From Pectobacterium carotovorum (GTDB taxonomy: Bacteria > Pseudomonadota > Gammaproteobacteria > Enterobacterales > Enterobacteriaceae): 64,000 nt of DNA. Location of the stretch: contig NZ_JAXAFK010000001.1 of NCBI RefSeq assembly GCF_033898505.1, forward strand, positions 2,108,001-2,172,000, given 5' to 3'. Made by a program: the position numbers and the translations under genes. The notes under the pieces were generated by a model. That model was not told the DNA's origin, ran no database searches, and saw only the letters and a list, made by a program, of their open reading frames with translations. The number at the start of each line of letters is the position of its first letter. The stretch's first letter is position 1. Of the stretch, positions 50,630 to 61,349 are shown piece by piece.

Positions 50630-52765
50630 TTGCTCACCTTTGCCCCGGGAATTCGCCGCTATGTGTACAACAGCAGTTGGCTGTACACCATTCGTATCCT
50701 CATTGCGCTCAGTGGTGCGGCGGCAGTTCCCTGGTGGCTCGGTCAGCCAACATCGACCATTCCCGTCACGCTTGGCGTCGTCGCGGCCGCCCTCACTGAT
50801 CTTGACGATCGCCTCACCGGACGTCTGCGTAATCTGTTCATTACGCTGGCCTGTTTTTTTGTCGCGTCCGTCTCGATCGAACTGCTTTTTCCCTATCCCT
50901 GGCTGTTCGGGATTGGTCTGGCGGTATCGACCTGCGGCTTTATTCTGCTCGGCGCATTAGGGCAGCGCTATGCGACAATCGCATTCGGCGCACTGCTGAT
51001 CGCGATTTACACCATGCTGGGAATCTCTCTTTATGACAACTGGTATCAGCAGCCCATCATGCTGCTGATCGGCGCATCGTGGTACAACCTGCTTACGCTG
51101 TTCGGTCATCTGATCTTCCCAATTCGCCCGTTGCAGGACAACCTCGCGCAGTGTTATCAACAGTTGGCTCGCTATCTGGATGCAAAAGCCAACCTATTCG
51201 ATCCCGATATTGAAGAAGAAACCGACAAGCCCTTGATTGATGTCGCGATGGCAAACAGCCAGTTGGTTGCGATACTCAACCAGACCAAATCCTCGCTGTT
51301 AACACGTCTGCGCGGCGATCGCGGACAGCGCGGGACGCGTCAAACGCTGCATTACTATTTTGTCGCTCAGGATATTCACGAACGGGCCAGTTCGTCGCAT
51401 GTTTACTATCCGCAACTGCGTGAAAAGCTGCGCTATAGCGACGTCTTATTCCGCTTTCAACGCCTGCTGAGCATGCAGGCCAAAGCCTGTCAGCAGTTGT
51501 CGCAATCCATTCTGCTACAGCAAAAATATCAGCATGACAGCCGCCTTGAGCGAGCTTTCGTGCATCTTGAATCCGCTATTGCGCGCATCGCGGCTAATAA
51601 CATGGCAGACGCTGCGCAAATCAAAGCGCTCACTTATTTATTAAATAATCTACGCGCGATTGATGCCCAGTTGGCGACGATCGAATCCGAACAGGCTATT
51701 GAGCAAGAAAATAACCCGGAAAACACGCTGGCAGATGACAAAATCACGGGCTGGAGCGACATCCGCTTGCGCATTAGCCGTCATCTGACGCCCCAGTCGG
51801 CGCTGTTCCGTCATGCTATTCGAATGTCCGTACTGCTGTGTAGCGGCTACGCGTTGATTCAGGTTACCGGGATGCAGCACGGTTACTGGATTCTACTGAC
51901 CAGCCTATTTGTTTGTCAGCCCAACTATAACGCCACCCGACGACGGCTGACGTTGAGGATTATTGGGACCTTGACCGGTATTTTACTCGGCTTGCCAGTC
52001 TTATATTTCGTTCCGTCGCTGGAAGGACAGCTCACGCTAATCGTCATTAGCGGCGTACTGTTTTTCGCCTTTCGCAACGTACAGTACGCACACGCGACCA
52101 TGTTTATTACGCTGCTTGTCCTGCTCTGTTTCAATCTGTTGGGCGAAGGTTTTGAAGTCGCGGTGCCACGTATTATCGATACCTTGCTGGGGTGTGCCAT
52201 CGCATGGGCCGCGGTAAGCTTTATCTGGCCGGACTGGCGCTTTCGCGGCCTGCCAACCGTTATCAATAAGACATTGGACGCCAATTGCCGTTATCTTGAT
52301 GCGATTATGGTGCAATATCATCAGGGGAAAGATAATAGCCTGCCTTATCGCATTGCCCGCCGAGATGCGCATAACTGCGATGCAGAACTGGCGTCCGTCG
52401 TATCGAATATGTCTTCAGAACCCCACACGACCCGAAACAAGTTAGACAGCGCATTTCGCTTCATGTGTCTGAATCATACGTTGTTAAGCTACATTTCAAC
52501 GCTCGGTGCACACCGCGGGAAAATTACCTCATCGGAAACGCTGCAGTTGCTGGATGATGCCGTTTGCCATGTTGATGACGCGCTACACTGTAGCGAAGAG
52601 GAAAGTTTGCGAATCAATCAGGGATTGAAAACTATTACCACCAGCATTCAATCCCTTTCACCCGAGTCAGACAGTAAAGAATCATTAATTATTCAGCAAA
52701 TCGGCCTGCTGCTCGGTCTCTTGCCTGAACTCGTACAGCTAAAAAATGACATAATTACACAGTGA
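50630..52765 (+). CDS. yccS: YccS, FUSC-family inner-membrane transporter
   Basis: 711 residues from TTG 50630 (TTG CTC ACC TTT GCC, giving MLTFAPGIRRYVYNSSWLY), with AAGGA seven bases upstream. The E. coli homologue starts MLTPLLRRYTWNSAWLY, which supports this rare start; frames extending to 50528 overlap yccF. Two blocks of hydrophobic helices (about 15-165 and 395-525) are separated by a long soluble helical region. It is related to aromatic-acid exporters AaeB/YhcP; the substrate is unknown. Confidence 0.93.
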   Translation: MLTFAPGIRRYVYNSSWLYTIRILIALSGAAAVPWWLGQPTSTIPVTLGVVAAALTDLDDRLTGRLRNLFITLACFFVASVSIELLFPYPWLFGIGLAVSTCGFILLGALGQRYATIAFGALLIAIYTMLGISLYDNWYQQPIMLLIGASWYNLLTLFGHLIFPIRPLQDNLAQCYQQLARYLDAKANLFDPDIEEETDKPLIDVAMANSQLVAILNQTKSSLLTRLRGDRGQRGTRQTLHYYFVAQDIHERASSSHVYYPQLREKLRYSDVLFRFQRLLSMQAKACQQLSQSILLQQKYQHDSRLERAFVHLESAIARIAANNMADAAQIKALTYLLNNLRAIDAQLATIESEQAIEQENNPENTLADDKITGWSDIRLRISRHLTPQSALFRHAIRMSVLLCSGYALIQVTGMQHGYWILLTSLFVCQPNYNATRRRLTLRIIGTLTGILLGLPVLYFVPSLEGQLTLIVISGVLFFAFRNVQYAHATMFITLLVLLCFNLLGEGFEVAVPRIIDTLLGCAIAWAAVSFIWPDWRFRGLPTVINKTLDANCRYLDAIMVQYHQGKDNSLPYRIARRDAHNCDAELASVVSNMSSEPHTTRNKLDSAFRFMCLNHTLLSYISTLGAHRGKITSSETLQLLDDAVCHVDDALHCSEEESLRINQGLKTITTSIQSLSPESDSKESLIIQQIGLLLGLLPELVQLKNDIITQ

Positions 52766-52781
52766 AAATAGCGCGCATTTC

Positions 52782-53402
52782 TTAGTGTTTTGATCCTTTG
52801 GAGACCGCATTGTTCTTATACCATTCCAACAATTCATTGCGGATACCACGAGGAAGTGCCGCCTGATGCGTGCCGCAAATGGCGCCGGCAAGCGCCAATA
52901 GCACGTTGACACTCAGATTAGCGCGAACCTTTCGCAATTCGAGATAGCTATTCTTCGCGCCATAATGCTGTAATTCATCAATATTTCTTATCCCCGCTTT
53001 CCACAACAGGCGTTCAATATCATGGTTGAGATTCGGGAGATCCTTTAGCCGTCCGTTGGTGCTTCTGACGGCTTTATCATACTGCGCACCAACCAACGCC
53101 AAACGGGCAAAATACAGGAGCTGCACAGGTTCTTGCCATAATGCTTCATCAACAAGAAAATAATTCAACGGAACTGGCATACCGCGTTTGGTATAAATCA
53201 GATGAGGCATATCACGCTGCTGAAAATATTTTTCATCCTTCTTACTGGCGCGAAGATAAAGCTCCCCTTCCGACACCAGTCCAAAAATCGTTTTATTTGC
53301 TGCGATGCTGTAGCCACCAAATTGGGAACGTGAAGTGATGTCCCCCAAAGATGAAAAAGAATGCTGAGATTGCAAAATCCTTTTTTTGCATAAATGCTTC
53401 AT
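52782..53402 (-). CDS. sxy: Competence/CRP-S regulator Sxy (TfoX)
   Basis: 206 residues from ATG 53402 (MKHLCKKRILQSQ); ATG 53408 is two codons earlier and equally in frame, but the second fits the AAGGA spacing and the E. coli start. The TfoX N-domain (QFGGYSIAANKTIFGLVSEGELYLRA) and C-domain (LKDLPNLNHDIERLLWKAGI, ISHL-like) are both present. Sxy works with CRP to switch on competence genes. It is divergent from sulA, as in E. coli. Confidence 0.94.
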   Translation of the reverse strand: MKHLCKKRILQSQHSFSSLGDITSRSQFGGYSIAANKTIFGLVSEGELYLRASKKDEKYFQQRDMPHLIYTKRGMPVPLNYFLVDEALWQEPVQLLYFARLALVGAQYDKAVRSTNGRLKDLPNLNHDIERLLWKAGIRNIDELQHYGAKNSYLELRKVRANLSVNVLLALAGAICGTHQAALPRGIRNELLEWYKNNAVSKGSKH

Positions 53403-53586
53403 TGCCATAATCCTTAGTATTGAAATGATCTCTTCCTGAACAATTAAAAATATCTGTAGCAGGAACAAATAATTAAACACAGCCCCGATGCGGCTTCAAA
53501 CAGTAAATGTGTTTACTGTCTCTTGCATAAGGAATATGCGAAGCGCTTTCAAAAAATCAGGTTGATTTTCACGCACACAGCAGATA

Positions 53587-53602
53587 CTGTATGTTCATAC
53601 AG
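53587..53602 (+). promoter_or_regulatory. LexA (SOS) box of sulA
   Basis: CTGT-ATGTTCAT-ACAG, extended as TACTGTATG...CATACAGTA, a full consensus LexA operator, 23 bases before the sulA start. Confidence 0.95.
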
Positions 53603-53625
53603 TAATACTATGGGTAGAACTCATT

Positions 53626-54132
53626 ATGCGTACGCAATCAATCAGCTCTCACAACGTTCAGTCGTCATCGTTTTCTGCAAGTCAGCATGCTGCGGGAACC
53701 TCGAGCAGCGCGGGCGGAATTATCAGCGAAATCGTGTACAACGCCGATCAGCCCATAGTCACACACCTGTTATTACCGCTCTTACAGCAGTTAGGTACGC
53801 AATCCCGTTGGTTGCTATGGCTTTCTCCTCAGCAAAAATTGAGCCGTCCCTGGGTACAGCAATCTGGGTTACCGCTGGATAAAATGGTGCAACTTCACCA
53901 TATCAATCCGCTGTTTACGGTTGATGCCATGGAGAGGGCCCTGCTGACAGGAAACTACAGCGCGGTGTTGTGCTGGTTACCACATGAATTAACAGAAGAA
54001 GAGAAGGTTCGGCTACGCCACGCCGCACAGGCAGGAAATACATACGGCTTTATTATGCGGCCAGAAAGTACTGGCGGTGACGCCTATAGACTATTTCCCA
54101 GCCTTAAAATTCATTCGACATTGTATCATTAA
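53626..54132 (+). CDS. sulA: SOS cell division inhibitor SulA
   Basis: 168 residues. It blocks FtsZ assembly during DNA damage until removed by Lon. The RecA-like SulA domain reads [23 protein letters not shown] with [17 protein letters not shown], and the C-terminus LKIHSTLYH keeps the terminal Tyr-His that Lon needs. The first 30 residues are Ser/Gln-rich and variable. It is controlled by the LexA box above. Confidence 0.96.
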   Translation: MRTQSISSHNVQSSSFSASQHAAGTSSSAGGIISEIVYNADQPIVTHLLLPLLQQLGTQSRWLLWLSPQQKLSRPWVQQSGLPLDKMVQLHHINPLFTVDAMERALLTGNYSAVLCWLPHELTEEEKVRLRHAAQAGNTYGFIMRPESTGGDAYRLFPSLKIHSTLYH

Positions 54133-54182
54133 GTAAATTAAGAATTTTCTCAGCCCTGTCTGGTTATGTGCTATACAGATCG

Positions 54183-54211
54183 CCGCAGAGCGGTATTCTG
54201 CGGGCTTTTTG
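54183..54211 (+). terminator. Terminator after sulA
   Basis: CCGCAGA-N7-TCTGCGG followed by GCTTTTT. Confidence 0.8.
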
Positions 54212-54494
54212 GGTATATTTAATACAGCTAAAAGGCGTAAGATCTGTCAAAAGCATCTACTATTTGTTAGCAAGTATGTATGAATCGTGCGGTTTTCTTA
54301 TGACGCAAATCACATCATACTTGTAACTTTCTCATCACGTTGTAGACTTTAACTCGCTGGAGTTGCTCTTTTATAACGTCAGTTGACTGACAGTGAGTCA
54401 TAAATAAGGGCAAAGTCTCCAACCAAAGGATTTTAACCAAAGGTTTATTAGCCCATCAGGTTAATTACCGATTTGGATGATAATGAGGCGTAAA
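54212..54494 (+). promoter_or_regulatory. ompA promoter and long leader
   Basis: Contains TTGTAACTTTCTCATCACGTTGTAGACTTTA-like bases at about 54320 that resemble the E. coli ompA promoter, then a leader ending GGATGATAATGAGGCGTAAA. In E. coli this last stretch is where the small RNA MicA pairs; only a few bases differ here. The long leader is what stabilises the ompA message in E. coli. Confidence 0.6.
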
Positions 54495-55595
54495 ATGAAA
54501 AAAACAGCTATCGCAGTTGCAGTGGCACTGGCTAGCTTCGCGACCGTCGCGCAAGCAGCTCCTAAAGACAATACCTGGTACACCGGTGGTAAACTGGGTG
54601 TGTCTCAATTCCACGATACTGGTTTCTACGGAAATGGTTACACCGGTGTCAACAACAACCCAATCAAAAGCAAGTTAGGCGCTGGTGCATTTGTTGGTTA
54701 TCAAGCCAACCCGTACCTGGGTTTTGAACTGGGCTACGACTGGCTGGGCCGCATGAAGTATGCTGGTTCTACTGCTAGTGCAGCAGACAGCGCGAGCTTC
54801 AAAGCACAGGGCATCCAACTGGCTGCTAAACTGAGCTACCCAGTTCTGCCGGATCTGGACGTTTATACTCGTCTGGGCGGTATGGTATGGCGCGCAGACA
54901 GCCATGCAGCTACCTCTGTAAACACCGGTACAAGAGCTGACATCAGCAACGACGACACTGGCGTTTCTCCGCTGGCTGCGATCGGTGTTGAATACGCTAT
55001 CGACAAAAACTGGGCTACTCGTGTTGACTACCAGTGGGTAAGCAACATTGGTGATGCTGGTACCGTTGGTGCCCGTCCAGACAACATGCTGATGAGCGTT
55101 GGCCTGTCTTACCGTTTCGGCCAGGATGACCGTGTAGCACCAGTTGTTGCTCCGGCTCCAACTCCAGCTCCGGCTCCAGTTGTTGAAACCAAGCGTTTCA
55201 CGCTGAAATCTGACGTCCTGTTCAACTTCAACAAAGCAACGCTGAAAGCAGAAGGCCAGCAATCACTGGATCAACTGTACACTCAACTGAGCTCTCTGGA
55301 TCCGAAAGACGGTTCTGTTGTTGTTCTGGGCTTCACTGACCGTTTAGGTTCAGAGCAATACAACCAAGCCCTGTCTGAAAAACGTGCACAGAGCGTCGTG
55401 GATTACCTGGTTTCTAAAGGCATCCCTGCGAACAAAATCTCTGCTCGTGGCCTGGGTAAATCTCAACCTGTTACCGGTTCTACCTGTGACAACGTGAAAC
55501 CTCGTGCTGCGCTGATCGACTGCCTGGCACCAGATCGTCGCGTAGAGATCGAAGTTAAAGGCATCAAAGACGTTGTAACTCAGCCTCAGGCTTAA
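54495..55595 (+). CDS. ompA: Outer membrane protein A (OmpA)
   Basis: 366 residues from ATG 54495 ([21 protein letters not shown]), with GAGG seven bases upstream. The signal peptide is followed by an eight-strand barrel ([17 protein letters not shown] to [12 protein letters not shown]), an Ala/Pro hinge [17 protein letters not shown], and the periplasmic OmpA domain ([42 protein letters not shown]) that binds peptidoglycan. It is about 20 residues longer than in E. coli, mainly in the surface loops. It is highly expressed by codon use. Confidence 0.97.
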   Translation: MKKTAIAVAVALASFATVAQAAPKDNTWYTGGKLGVSQFHDTGFYGNGYTGVNNNPIKSKLGAGAFVGYQANPYLGFELGYDWLGRMKYAGSTASAADSASFKAQGIQLAAKLSYPVLPDLDVYTRLGGMVWRADSHAATSVNTGTRADISNDDTGVSPLAAIGVEYAIDKNWATRVDYQWVSNIGDAGTVGARPDNMLMSVGLSYRFGQDDRVAPVVAPAPTPAPAPVVETKRFTLKSDVLFNFNKATLKAEGQQSLDQLYTQLSSLDPKDGSVVVLGFTDRLGSEQYNQALSEKRAQSVVDYLVSKGIPANKISARGLGKSQPVTGSTCDNVKPRAALIDCLAPDRRVEIEVKGIKDVVTQPQA

Positions 55596-55605
55596 GTTAT
55601 TAACG

Positions 55606-55635
55606 AAAAAAACCTCGCTCCGGCGAGGTTTTTTT
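55606..55635 (+). terminator. Terminator after ompA
   Basis: AACCTCGC-TCCG-GCGAGGTT with an A-run before and a T-run after; strong in both directions. Confidence 0.9.
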
Positions 55636-55740
55636 ATGTCCGACATCTTTCTTCGCTACCCTAACCGTTGCTGCGCAACGTTGAAAAACGCTCCCTGCGT
55701 TTTTATGCCTGCTTATCGGCAAGACAAATGACAAGCCCAG

Positions 55741-56199
55741 TCACATCTCGTCGTTATTCAGAATGGCTTTGAGATCCTGCTTGAGCAACGACATCTGGCT
55801 GGCGTATTTCTCTTTATGCTCAGCATCTTCGATTAGCTGCACAATCGTTTCTGACAAGGTCACTCCGCGTCTTTGAGCCAGAGCCGCAAGACGCTGCCAG
55901 ACCAAATATTCCAGATCGATCGATTTCTTGCGCGTATGTTGGTGTTCTGCATTGAAATGACGTTTACGCCGTGCGCGGATCGTCTGCTTCATCCGATTTT
56001 CTAAGGTGGGATTCATGCATTGCGCAATCCACTCCAGCACTTTCACCGGCTGGTTTTCCATTTTAAGCAATGCCTGTACCGCTTCGTCCGCGGCACTTTG
56101 CTCCAGAAAGCGCGTGATCTCTTCTCCCTCCCGATATTTTTTCACCAGATACTTCCATTTCCACCCGCACTCAAGATTTTCTAGTTGTTGATATTTCAT
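55741..56199 (-). CDS. matP: Macrodomain Ter protein MatP
   Basis: 152 residues. Organises the terminus macrodomain by binding matS sites. The N-terminal helical bundle ([26 protein letters not shown]) and the ribbon-helix-helix DNA-binding region ([45 protein letters not shown]) are both complete, followed by the C-terminal coiled coil. It lies next to ompA, as in E. coli. Its presence implies the window lies in or near the terminus half of the chromosome. Confidence 0.96.
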   Translation of the reverse strand: MKYQQLENLECGWKWKYLVKKYREGEEITRFLEQSAADEAVQALLKMENQPVKVLEWIAQCMNPTLENRMKQTIRARRKRHFNAEHQHTRKKSIDLEYLVWQRLAALAQRRGVTLSETIVQLIEDAEHKEKYASQMSLLKQDLKAILNNDEM

Positions 56200-56418
56200 A
56201 TTAAATTCTTCAGTGACCGCGTAACGTTACTTTCAGCATAACAGTTTTCCCTGATGTTGACCGCTTTCTGGCGGTTTTTTGACAGTTTTTAAGACAATCA
56301 GCCAAACGCCGTTCGGGCTTCAGTCTGTTAAAGATGACGGAGAGATGACTCTCCTTATGCGCACTCGACATTATTCTTGTATAATCACGCTTTTCCATTA
56401 GACGATTACATTGATACT

Positions 56419-58146
56419 TTGACCAGTAACCGACTCTCATGGCAGCATTTACTGCCCAATAATACGCCTTATCAAACGCTATTCACTCAGGCAGCTCAGC
56501 TTGCTCCTGCTGAATTCTCCGCTATTCAGTCGCGTCTGGCAGACAGCCTGACGCTCTTTTGCCACCCTCGATCTCCTTCCCGCTTTATGCTGTTGAAAGC
56601 GCAGGAAAACGATGAATATATGGCATTGATCGCCCGTGCGCTAAGCGCAATCAGGCCAGACTCCGGGGCGATACATGGCAGTAAATATATCATTGAGGGT
56701 CGTCACATCCGGGTCGAGCCAGCCACACAGCCTGCGGATAATTTTGCCGCACAGCAGTCCTGTGGCTACCAGGAATGGATCGAACCTGAACAGCTCTTCG
56801 GCTGTGTGCGCAGTTTTCACGATGAAATCACGCTGCATCCAGGACTGATTCATCAGGTTAATTGCGGTACGCTGATCCTGTCGGCCAGAGCACTGTTGGC
56901 TCAGCCCTTAATGTGGCTGCGTCTGAAGCAGATTATGGCTGAGGGGCTCTATCGTTGGTTGTCACCAGATGAGCGCAAGCCACTGCCCGTTGATGTGCCA
57001 CCGATGCCGCTTGATATTCGCCTGATTATTCTCGGTGACCGCGAGAGTCTGGCTGATATTCATGATATGGAGCCGGAATTAGGCGAGCACGCGATTTACG
57101 GCGAATTTGAAGCGCAATTACAGTTGATTGAAACGGATGACATGGCACGCTGGTGCGCCTACATCAATGCACTATGCAGCGAGAATCAACTGCCGCTACT
57201 GGACGCCGATGCCTGGCCAGCCTTAGTAAACGTCGCAGTACGCTACAGCGGCGATCAGGGCAATTTGCCATTATGCCCACGCTGGTTAATCAGCCAGTTA
57301 AAATATGCTTCGCTGTATGCCAGAGATGGTCAGATCACTGAGCAGGCGCTGGTTGATGCCGTTGCCGCTCGCCAATGGCGTGAAGGCTACCTTCGTGAGC
57401 GCATGCAGGATGAAATCGAATTAGGCCAGATTCTGATCGAAACGGAAGGCGAAGTCGTCGGCCAGGTTAACGGCCTGTCCGTACTCGAATTCCCTGGCTA
57501 CCCTGTTGCCTTTGGCGAACCAGCGCGTATCAGCTGTGTCGTTCACGCTGGCGACGGTGAATTCACCGACGTCGAGCGCAAAGCCGAACTGGCTGGCAAT
57601 TTGCACGCGAAGGGCATGATGATCATGCAGGCATTCCTGATTACGGAGCTGGAGCTCGATCAACAGCTTCCCTTCTCCGCTTCCATGGTCTTCGAGCAAT
57701 CATACAGCGAAGTTGACGGTGACAGTGCCTCTCTGGCAGAGCTGTGTGCGTTAGTCAGCGCCCTCTCCTTGCGACCAATCAATCAGCAGTTCGCCGTGAC
57801 GGGTTCCGTCGATCAGTTTGGTCGCGTGCAGCCAATTGGCGGCGTAAATGAGAAGATCGAGGGTTTCTTTGAGGTCTGCCAGCGTCGCGGATTGACGGGA
57901 ACACAGGGCGTGATTTTACCTGTGGCTAACCTGCGTCATCTCTGTTTACAGGAAGATGTCGTTGAAGCCGTACGCGAAGGGAAATTCCATCTTTTCCCAG
58001 TAGAAACTGCGCCAGAAGCGTTGTCATTATTGACCAACTTCGCGTATGACGATGAGCAGCAGCCAAACCTGCTGACCGCGATTCGTGAGCGAATTGGACA
58101 ACTTGCACCGCAGGAACGCAGACGTTTCCCTTGGTTTTTCCGTTAA
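56419..58146 (+). CDS. lonH: Lon-like ATP-dependent protease family protein LonH (YcbZ)
   Basis: About 575 residues from TTG 56419 (TTG ACC AGT AAC, giving MTSNRLSWQHLLPNN), which aligns with the E. coli YcbZ start; a TTG at 56377 sits inside a TATAAT-like element and is unlikely. The C-terminal Lon proteolytic domain has the dyad Ser436 (DGDSASLAE) and Lys479 (GGVNEKIEGF), spaced 43 residues apart, as in Lon. The N-terminal part has no intact P-loop that I can see, so it is probably not a normal AAA+ ATPase. Confidence 0.9.
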   Translation: MTSNRLSWQHLLPNNTPYQTLFTQAAQLAPAEFSAIQSRLADSLTLFCHPRSPSRFMLLKAQENDEYMALIARALSAIRPDSGAIHGSKYIIEGRHIRVEPATQPADNFAAQQSCGYQEWIEPEQLFGCVRSFHDEITLHPGLIHQVNCGTLILSARALLAQPLMWLRLKQIMAEGLYRWLSPDERKPLPVDVPPMPLDIRLIILGDRESLADIHDMEPELGEHAIYGEFEAQLQLIETDDMARWCAYINALCSENQLPLLDADAWPALVNVAVRYSGDQGNLPLCPRWLISQLKYASLYARDGQITEQALVDAVAARQWREGYLRERMQDEIELGQILIETEGEVVGQVNGLSVLEFPGYPVAFGEPARISCVVHAGDGEFTDVERKAELAGNLHAKGMMIMQAFLITELELDQQLPFSASMVFEQSYSEVDGDSASLAELCALVSALSLRPINQQFAVTGSVDQFGRVQPIGGVNEKIEGFFEVCQRRGLTGTQGVILPVANLRHLCLQEDVVEAVREGKFHLFPVETAPEALSLLTNFAYDDEQQPNLLTAIRERIGQLAPQERRRFPWFFR

Positions 58147-58237
58147 ACCAACTGGTTCAACCAGACGCAACAGACTTGCCCAGCGTACAGGTGTACGCTA
58201 ACCTGCGTGCTTCATTAAAATAAGGCTTACAGAGACC

Positions 58238-58756
58238 ATGGTAGATAAACGCGAATCCTATACAAAAGAAGACCTCCTTGCCTCCAGTCGTGGTGAGCTG
58301 TTTGGCCCGCAAGGCCCTCAGTTACCCGCCCCTAACATGCTCATGATGGACCGCGTCGTTAAGATGACAGAAGACGGCGGTAAGTATGGCAAAGGCTATG
58401 TGGAAGCCGAATTGGATATCACGCCTGACCTGTGGTTCTTCGGTTGCCATTTCATCGGCGATCCAGTGATGCCAGGTTGCCTTGGTCTGGATGCTATGTG
58501 GCAGCTCGTTGGCTTCTATCTGGGCTGGTTAGGTGGCGAAGGTAAAGGCCGCGCACTCGGCGTGGGTGAAGTCAAATTCACCGGACAAGTGCTGCCGACG
58601 GCGAAGAAAGTGACTTATCGCATTCACTTCAAACGTGTGATCAATCGCCGTTTGGTGATGGGTATTGCTGATGGCGAAGTACTGGTTGACGGTCAGCAAA
58701 TCTATACCGCTGACGAACTGAAAGTGGGCCTGTTCAAAGACACCAGCTCTTTCTAA
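58238..58756 (+). CDS. fabA: 3-hydroxydecanoyl-ACP dehydratase/isomerase (FabA)
   Basis: 172 residues. Introduces the cis double bond of unsaturated fatty acids. Active-site His lies in [26 protein letters not shown] together with the Asp of the same motif. It follows lonH by 91 bases, as in E. coli. Regulation by FabR/FadR is expected from the family, but I did not locate the operators. Confidence 0.97.
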   Translation: MVDKRESYTKEDLLASSRGELFGPQGPQLPAPNMLMMDRVVKMTEDGGKYGKGYVEAELDITPDLWFFGCHFIGDPVMPGCLGLDAMWQLVGFYLGWLGGEGKGRALGVGEVKFTGQVLPTAKKVTYRIHFKRVINRRLVMGIADGEVLVDGQQIYTADELKVGLFKDTSSF

Positions 58757-58771
58757 GCATCAGATAGCACT

Positions 58772-58795
58772 GCGGGCGAAAAATTTTTCGCCCGC
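58772..58795. repeat. Perfect 24-bp palindrome after fabA
   Basis: GCGGGCGAAAAA followed by its exact reverse complement. It probably serves as a terminator for the convergent fabA and yebE genes, although no separate T-run follows. Confidence 0.6.
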
Positions 58796-58850
58796 GTTAT
58801 CCATTTATCTCTTCGACACTATCTTACCCCAGCGTAACCCACTCGCCCTA

Positions 58851-59504
58851 TCATGACGGGCTTTTCAGCTCGTTGGTGATCGACTGCCGTACATCTTGCG
58901 GTATCTTCAATTCGGTCGCTAACGCATCCAGATAGCTTTTCTCCATGAAGTGATCGACGTCAATGACCGCACAGCTCAGGAAGTAGATCTCAAGCGCCTC
59001 TTCCTCATTCTTCACGTCTTTAGCCAGCAGAACCGGGTCAAGCGGTTGCTCTATCGCTTCCTGCACCCAGCGGTGTGCTTCACTGCCCAGTTGCAGTTGC
59101 TGAATGTTCTCATCAATACGCTGTTTTTCTGTAGTATCAATGTGGCCGTCACTTTTAGCAGCAAAAACCAGAGCCTGAATCAGACGACGGGCGCGAATAG
59201 TGTCGGCTGAGGACTGGGAACCAAACTGCGGATCGTCCTGATGTGTGTCGCGAACGCGTTTCTTGTACTGGTTCCACAGCACCACGCCCGCCGCGGCACT
59301 GCCGCCAATGATCAACGCATTTTTACCCAATGAGCCTATGATCTTCCGAGTGGATTTATTCGACAACAAGACGCCAGCCAAACCGCCTAGCGCAGCGGGT
59401 TTCAGCATGTCGCCCAAATTGCCGTTTTTACCCCCTTGATGATGATTTCCCTGCTTGCTACCGGAGTTTAATAAGCCCTGAATCTGTTGCAGCCAATTAT
59501 TCAT
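58851..59504 (-). CDS. yebE: YebE, DUF533/TerB-like inner-membrane protein
   Basis: 217 residues from ATG 59504, with GAGG seven bases upstream. A Gly/Asn/His-rich cytoplasmic or linker start (GSKQGNHHQGGKNGNLGDM) is followed by one or two short hydrophobic segments (ALGGLAGVLLS; ALIIGGSAAAGVVLW). A C-terminal TerB-like helical domain contains ALVFAAKSDGHIDTTEKQRI and LDALATELKI. The E. coli homologue is linked to envelope stress (Cpx). The molecular function is unknown. Confidence 0.9.
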   Translation of the reverse strand: MNNWLQQIQGLLNSGSKQGNHHQGGKNGNLGDMLKPAALGGLAGVLLSNKSTRKIIGSLGKNALIIGGSAAAGVVLWNQYKKRVRDTHQDDPQFGSQSSADTIRARRLIQALVFAAKSDGHIDTTEKQRIDENIQQLQLGSEAHRWVQEAIEQPLDPVLLAKDVKNEEEALEIYFLSCAVIDVDHFMEKSYLDALATELKIPQDVRQSITNELKSPS

Positions 59505-59650
59505 TTTCATTCCTCAAGGAAAAGTGACATCACTGATGGTGTTATCACCCATAGTAATGGTGCGGAAGGCGTTTGTTTGTCAGATTGTGTATAGCAATGA
59601 AAAGTATGAACCGTCCTTTCTGGACGGTTCATCTGGCGATGCGGGGAACG

Positions 59651-61330
59651 TTACGAGGCTGGTTTCAGCGGTGCTTTTCTGACCGGAGTATTTCCCGACA
59701 CATAGTAACGCGCTTTGCTGCGCGGCAGCGGCTGGCGCCGACGGATTCGGTCGGCAATCTTCTCGGCAATCATGATGGTTGTCGCGTTCAGGTTACCGGT
59801 AATAATCTGCGGCATAATGGAGGCATCCACCACGCGCAGCCCTTCCATGCCGTGAACCCGACCTTGCCCATCAACCACCGCCATCTCGTCCTCTCCCATC
59901 TTACAGGAACAGGAGGGATGGAATGCCGTCTCAGCGTGGGTACGGATAAATTCATCCAGTTCCTCATCGGTCTGCACCTCCAACCCAGGACTGATTTCTC
60001 GACCACGGTATTTATCCAGCGCAGGTTGCGCCATGATTTCACGCGTAATGCGGATTGCATCGCGAAATTCCTGCCAGTCCTGTTCTGTCGACATATAGTT
60101 GAACAGGATACTGGGGTGCTCACGGGCATCTTTGGAACGCACCTGCACGCGCCCCCGGCTAAGTGAACGCATAGAGCCAACATGCGCCTGAAACCCGTGC
60201 TCTTTTACCGCGTTACTGCCGTTGTAGTTAATCGCAACAGGGAGAAAATGGTATTGAATGTTCGGCCAGGCGAATTCATCGCGGCTGCGAATAAATCCAC
60301 CAGCTTCAAACTGGTTGCTGGCACCAATGCCTGTGCCGTTGAACAGCCATTCCGCCCCGATTTTCGGCTGATTAAACCACTGCAGCGCTGGATACAACGA
60401 CACCGGTTCTTTGCAGGCGTATTGCAAATACATTTCCAGGTGATCCTGTAAATTCTCGCCGACGCCGGGCAACTCGTGCACCACGGGAATATCGAGCCCC
60501 TGAAGCAACGCTTTCGGCCCCACGCCGGAGCGTTGCAGGATCTGCGGCGAGGCGATCGCTCCCGCACATAGCAGCACTTCACGACGTGCCTTCGCCGTCT
60601 GCGCATTTTCGCCCTTAAAGTAAGCGACACCGACGGCACGTTTTCCGTCAAAGAGAATTCTGTCGGTTAAAGCATGCGTCACGATGGTCAGATTTTTACG
60701 ACCTTTCGCTTGATCCAGATAGCCTCGGGCAGTACTGGCGCGACGCCCCTTCGGCGTAACGGTCCTGTCCATCGGCCCAAACCCTTCCTGCTGATAGCCA
60801 TTAAGATCGTCCGTACGCGGATAACCGGCCTGTACGCCCGCTTCAACCATAGCGTGAAACAGTTCGTTGTTTCCCATCTTCGGCGTGGTCACCGATACAG
60901 GGCCCGTCGCGCCATGATAGTCATTCGATCCCACATCCCGCGTTTCCGCTTTGCGGAAATACGGCAGACAGTCAAGGTAACTCCAGTCTTCCAGGCCGGG
61001 CATCGTCGCCCAGTTATCAAAATCCATCGCATTGCCACGGATGTAGCACATGCCGTTAATCAACGATGAGCCCCCCAACCCTTTGCCACGACCGCATTCC
61101 ATACGGCGATTATTCATGTGAGGTTCTGGGTCAGTCTCATACGCCCAGTTATAACGCTTACCCTGTAGTGGGAAAGCTAATGCCGCGGGCATTTGCGTGC
61201 GAAAATCCAACCGATAGTCCGGGCCACCAGCTTCAAGCAGCAGCACGCTTACGTCGCTTTCTTCTGTTAAACGCGTTGCCAGCACATTGCCAGCAGAACC
61301 CGCTCCGATAATGATGTAATCATATTCCAT
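59651..61330 (-). CDS. betA: Choline dehydrogenase (BetA)
   Basis: 559 residues from ATG 61330 ([21 protein letters not shown]); the frame extends to 61381 over betB. FAD-dependent GMC oxidoreductase of the inner membrane that oxidises choline to betaine aldehyde. FAD-binding GAGSAG is at residue 10, the GMC signature [20 protein letters not shown] near 80, [13 protein letters not shown] near 290, and the catalytic His region [18 protein letters not shown] near 470. It is the third gene of betI-betB-betA. Confidence 0.96.
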   Translation of the reverse strand: MEYDYIIIGAGSAGNVLATRLTEESDVSVLLLEAGGPDYRLDFRTQMPAALAFPLQGKRYNWAYETDPEPHMNNRRMECGRGKGLGGSSLINGMCYIRGNAMDFDNWATMPGLEDWSYLDCLPYFRKAETRDVGSNDYHGATGPVSVTTPKMGNNELFHAMVEAGVQAGYPRTDDLNGYQQEGFGPMDRTVTPKGRRASTARGYLDQAKGRKNLTIVTHALTDRILFDGKRAVGVAYFKGENAQTAKARREVLLCAGAIASPQILQRSGVGPKALLQGLDIPVVHELPGVGENLQDHLEMYLQYACKEPVSLYPALQWFNQPKIGAEWLFNGTGIGASNQFEAGGFIRSRDEFAWPNIQYHFLPVAINYNGSNAVKEHGFQAHVGSMRSLSRGRVQVRSKDAREHPSILFNYMSTEQDWQEFRDAIRITREIMAQPALDKYRGREISPGLEVQTDEELDEFIRTHAETAFHPSCSCKMGEDEMAVVDGQGRVHGMEGLRVVDASIMPQIITGNLNATTIMIAEKIADRIRRRQPLPRSKARYYVSGNTPVRKAPLKPAS

Positions 61331-61349
61331 TAGGCTTTCTCCCCTTCGT

